From assembly GCA_037974665.1 (NCBI GenBank), contig CM075773.1, positions 49,430,080 through 49,494,079 on the forward strand: a stretch of DNA of 64,000 nt. The letters are read 5' to 3'. Made by a program: the position numbers and the translations under genes. How positions within the stretch are numbered: position 1 is the stretch's first letter; each line of letters starts with the position of its first letter. Shown one piece after another: positions 60,918-64,000 of the stretch. The notes below the pieces were generated by a model. That model was not told where the DNA came from. It ran no database searches and saw only the letters and a program-made list of their open reading frames with translations. The DNA comes from Ehretia macrophylla. Taxonomy: Eukaryota > Streptophyta > Magnoliopsida > Boraginales > Ehretiaceae.

Positions 60918-61900
60918 ACAACAACAATGGGAACAAGGAGCGTAATCTTGTCATTTGTCTTAATTAAAGTACGATAAATTTTCCCAATATCCTAATTGTT
61001 TGCATTAGTCAAAGAGAAGACAACTTTTGACTCTTGGTAAGCCCTCACCAGCTACATGCAATATGGGTCATCAGATTCAAAGACTTGATTTTTGGTTGAA
61101 CTTTGTTATTCATCTCTATTATTTGTTTTGTGAATATCATGTTCACTATTTTCTAATTAAAAATGGTAATTCATATAACATTATAGATTTTTGTTAGTGT
61201 TAAAATCAATATTTGATGCATATTCCGGCACCTGCAGGTGTTTATATATCTAGCTCGAACCAATGTAAATGAAGTAATCCCTAGAGGGATTCAAAATTTA
61301 GGTTTTGAGGATGGCTCGTTATGTGCGTCAGAGCATTAGCTAATAATGTTTTTAATTACTAAATTTTTGCCATTTAAGGTACTGTATAGACATAAACGGC
61401 CTTCACACTCGTAAACATACACCACACACGCAACAGCAGACTCACCACACACATAGAGAAAAGCACGCTTTGATAGACTCTCACATACACACTTGTTAGG
61501 ATGAAAAGCAGGGCATTAGTGGTGGCTATATTGGGGCTAAGGGTTAGGGTTGGAATTTTGGGGTGTTGAATTTGGGATTGTCTGGAGAGGGATGAGGCTA
61601 CAAAAATTTGTTTGTTTTTGTGTAAGGGTGGCTCAGGTGATGTGAGGCACAGAGGCTAGTTGGGGGTGTTTCAAGAAAAGTTACAGGCTATTTTAGGGTG
61701 GGAAGGGGATGAAATTGGTTTGGGTGCATTGACGTTATGGACTGGTGAGAGTAGGGATGTCATTTTATATGATTTTAACAAAATAATTAACAGATTTTGA
61801 TAAGAGGGGTGTAATTGTCATTTAAAAAAAATTATGGGGTCTAAATCTCATATGTGTAAAAATGAAGGGGTCTAAATCAAAAATACCCGAAAATATAGCA
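59859..61900. other. Intergenic region upstream of the CK2 beta gene
   Basis: No gene. 59925-60012 (CATGTTAATGGAAATGCTCT, then TTCGATCAAACAAAAAAG) resembles a second LINE 3' tail. An (AAAT)n repeat lies at 60879-60919. Confidence 0.45.
60879..60919. repeat. (AAAT)n microsatellite
   Basis: Ten perfect AAAT units. Confidence 0.95.
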
Positions 61901-62069
61901 CTAGGGGAGGGAGGGAGAGAGAGAATGGGCAAAGCCCTCTTTCCCATTTCGTCGTCGTTTCGATCATAAACCTAATTTTCTCTCTCCTCAATCCTCCTCT
62001 CTCTCTCTCGAATTTCTCAGATAAAAGTTGTTCGCGGAAAATTTTTATGTAAATAACTGATAAATAAAG

Positions 62070-63615
62070 ATGCATAGAGAAAAAGGAGGAGGTTCGAAGG
62101 CGGAGGAGGGACACGTGGCAACATCGGCGGCCGGTTCCAGAAGCTTCAACGGTGAGGATAATCATAATCGTCACCGAGATTCTCGTCCCGCCCCCATCTC
62201 CGGTGGTGCGTGTATAATACAGTGTCATATACATACATATATATAATGGGAGTACTTTTTTGTTGATTAATGATTCACTTCAATTTTCATTGGATAATTT
62301 TCGAAATGAACTGTGTTTTTATATTTCTATTACTATATTGATTGAATTTCAAAATGCTATTTGGTGGCACTGTAGAAAGCTGATATTAATTTATAGGGCA
62401 GTCCAGCACACGAAGCTCAAGAGCATCAGGAAGCGTTGGACCTACTTTCATGCATCGAAGTTGCATTTTTTGCAAGTTTGTTTTCACTACTCGAACTTGT
62501 GAACACTGCGATTATTCTTATAATGGGGGGAGAATATAATAAAATCTGCTTGCTCCAACCTTTTTCTTTTATTCTCTCGTGGTGATTTTCCTTAATTGCT
62601 TGATAATATCGTAAAGGTCTTGAGTTAAAGGTGCGATTTTTTTTTTAAAAAGAAAAAAATTGGTCTTCCACAAGTTAATTACTTAGGGAGCTTGAAACTT
62701 CACGCGTAAGGCTTCGTTATACTGCCTATTTGTTGCATTTAAGAGCAGTTAGATTGGATATATTATCAATCATGTATAATTGTAGCATACCAGATAGTTA
62801 GATCCCTGGTATGTGTTAGTTGTCCAGATAGGATATGTGGTCGTGTTGTATATTCACTGAGACTGATCTATCATGGCAGTGATGTAACTTAGGGCATGTT
62901 GGACTAGTATTACGTTTGGTTACTAAATTTTGTTTGATGGAAAAAGTTCAGTTGCTAGAATTTTTTTTCTCATTCTGGATTTTTTTGTTTATTTGAGGGA
63001 GGGGATTATGAAGTAAGGTCTTGGCCTTCTTCTCGTGTGATTGCTGATATATATGATAAGAAAGAGAATGTGTGTTAAATAGAAGGGAGGAGCAAACTTA
63101 CTCACTATTAAGCATTCAAAACGGAGTGAATTTTTTGGGGAAAGAGCAATATTACCTATTTGATGGGTGTGCCTATTTGAGATTGGAGTGCATAGAAGAA
63201 CAAATTCAGAAGTACTATATTTAATTTATTTTTGGTAGGCTGTGTCTTGACAATATGACTGGCTCATGTTATACATTATGCTCTTACACGGTGCTTTTGA
63301 CCTTCAGATTTCCTTCCATTTTTATCGCCCCTAGTTTCTGATGGTTATTGTTGTGACATCTTTTCTGACACTCTTTTCCTATTGCATTTGCAGCAGAAAA
63401 ATCGGAAACAGATAGTGAGGAGTCAAATTTTAGTGGCTCTGAAGGGTATGAAACCTCTTGGATTTCTTGGTTTTGCAGTCTGCGTGGCAATGAGTTCTTC
63501 TGTGAAGTTGATGATGATTACATCCAAGATGATTTTAACCTCTGTGGTTTAAGCAGCCAAATCCCGTATTATGATTATGCACTTGATTTGATTTTGGATG
63601 TTGAATCTTCTCATA
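62070..63615 (+). CDS. CKB: Casein kinase II regulatory (beta) subunit, 5' part (two exons seen; gene runs off the window)
   Basis: Exon 1 is 62070-62205, starting [10 protein letters not shown]. Exon 2 is 63394-63615 and encodes [20 protein letters not shown], then the CK2 beta core [35 protein letters not shown] and [20 protein letters not shown]2 beta forms the dimer that holds two catalytic alpha subunits and guides substrate choice. The first residues and the acidic SETDSEES stretch fit plant CKB proteins, which have a longer N terminus than animal ones. Both junctions are GT-AG and in phase (GGT G / CA GAA; CAT A / GTAAG). The acceptor is a CAG-CAG pair; only the first keeps the phase. 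A CT-rich leader (TCTCTCTCTCTC near 62000) precedes the ATG. The zinc-finger half lies beyond 64000. The N-terminal part before the core (about 60 residues) is shorter than I expect for plants. Confidence 0.88.
62206..63393 (+). other. Intron 1 of the CK2 beta gene
   Basis: Begins GTGCGTGTATAATACAG and ends TTGCATTTGCAG. It contains a GC-richer stretch at 62397-62475 (GGCAGTCCAGCACACGAAGC) preceded by a good acceptor and in phase with exon 1. Its only nearby donor does not give a frame open into exon 2, so I left it in the intron. Confidence 0.65.
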
Positions 63616-64000
63616 GTAAGTTATTACATGGATTCAGACTTATGCTAGAAAGAGACAGAATATGTCGGTTGCATCAGTTCTTCAGGAAACTTGAGGATAT
63701 ATAATCTAGTTAGCTAGACATATCTGCTGGTAATATTGTGTTATGCGGTTCACTCTCACCATTTTAGGTTTTATGGGAAGGAATTGATATGTGTATTCAC
63801 TTAACATCCATATGTTTGATATGTTATACAACAATTACTAAGCGCCAGCTCCCTTGCCTCCTGTAAGTTACATCATTTGTTGAATATCAATATGTGAATG
63901 CTCGCACTATTCAAAATCATATATTAATCTTGGTTTTCCCTTTTGGCATGCTTTTAGCAAAATCTTCTCTGCAATTAAGCAAATGAAGATGCTGCTGTCT
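63616..64000 (+). other. Intron 2 of the CK2 beta gene (incomplete)
   Basis: Starts GTAAGTTATT. No sequence matching the next conserved CK2 beta block (E-x-LIE-x-AAEMLYGLIHARY) is found before the window ends. Confidence 0.6.

Noticed and set aside
62397-62475. Extra exon inside the CK2 beta intron
   Set aside because: Acceptor and entry phase fit exon 1, but its only near donor leads to a stop in the next exon; left as intron with a note.
1-64000. CRISPR arrays, operons, riboswitches, prokaryotic elements
   Set aside because: No regular spacer-repeat structure; introns and retroelements show a plant nuclear genome.

Overview
This is nuclear genomic DNA from a flowering plant, most likely a eudicot. 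The evidence is very AT-rich intergenic DNA, GT-AG introns, a prolamin-like (ECA1-type) secreted protein gene, a plant-type CK2 beta gene, FAR1/MuDR and Ulp1 reading frames, and several plant repeat classes (Ty3 chromovirus, copia, L1-type LINEs with a plant RNase H, MITEs, a tRNA-derived SINE). The species cannot be named from the sequence. One 100-N assembly gap lies at 41738-41837.

Layout. 1-9413: nearly complete minus-strand Ty3/gypsy chromovirus (Tekay/Del-like) with 2.49 kb LTRs; its single long reading frame is broken by three in-frame stops and no frameshift. 9414-21750: AT-rich DNA holding three plus-strand genes that look like parts of one Mutator-type (MULE) unit. These are a FAR1/MuDR transposase (frameshift plus stop, with an intron inside its CCHC knuckle), a small intact GRF-zinc-finger protein with a C-terminal membrane anchor, and a seven-exon Ulp1-like cysteine protease with an intact H-D-Q-C set but one stop. 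22622-24158: minus-strand exon remnants of an alpha-galactosidase gene. 24159-30900: no supportable gene; two inverted-repeat elements. 30969-31328: intact prolamin-like gene with a fold-back element directly behind it. 32615-40697: tandem segmental duplication of two units of about 4 kb whose copies carry different later insertions (LINE, hairpin element, RNase H-type LINE piece, SINE). 40990-49075: nest of inverted-repeat elements, minisatellites, the gap, and a non-coding LTR-retrotransposon remnant with its 3' LTR. 51244-51800: one uncertain small gene. 52016-55113: repeats, including an 880 bp element with inverted ends and a matched 10 bp target duplication. 55290-59858: plus-strand L1-type LINE (endonuclease, RT, zf-RVT, RNase H), decayed. 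62070-63615: 5' part of a CK2 beta gene that runs off the window.

Only the GRF-finger gene, the prolamin-like gene and the CK2 beta gene look like intact host or element coding sequence. The MULE/GRF/Ulp1 cluster is the most interesting region: it resembles Ulp-carrying MULEs (Kaonashi/CUMULE type) but has an additional GRF membrane-anchored mini-protein between transposase and protease.
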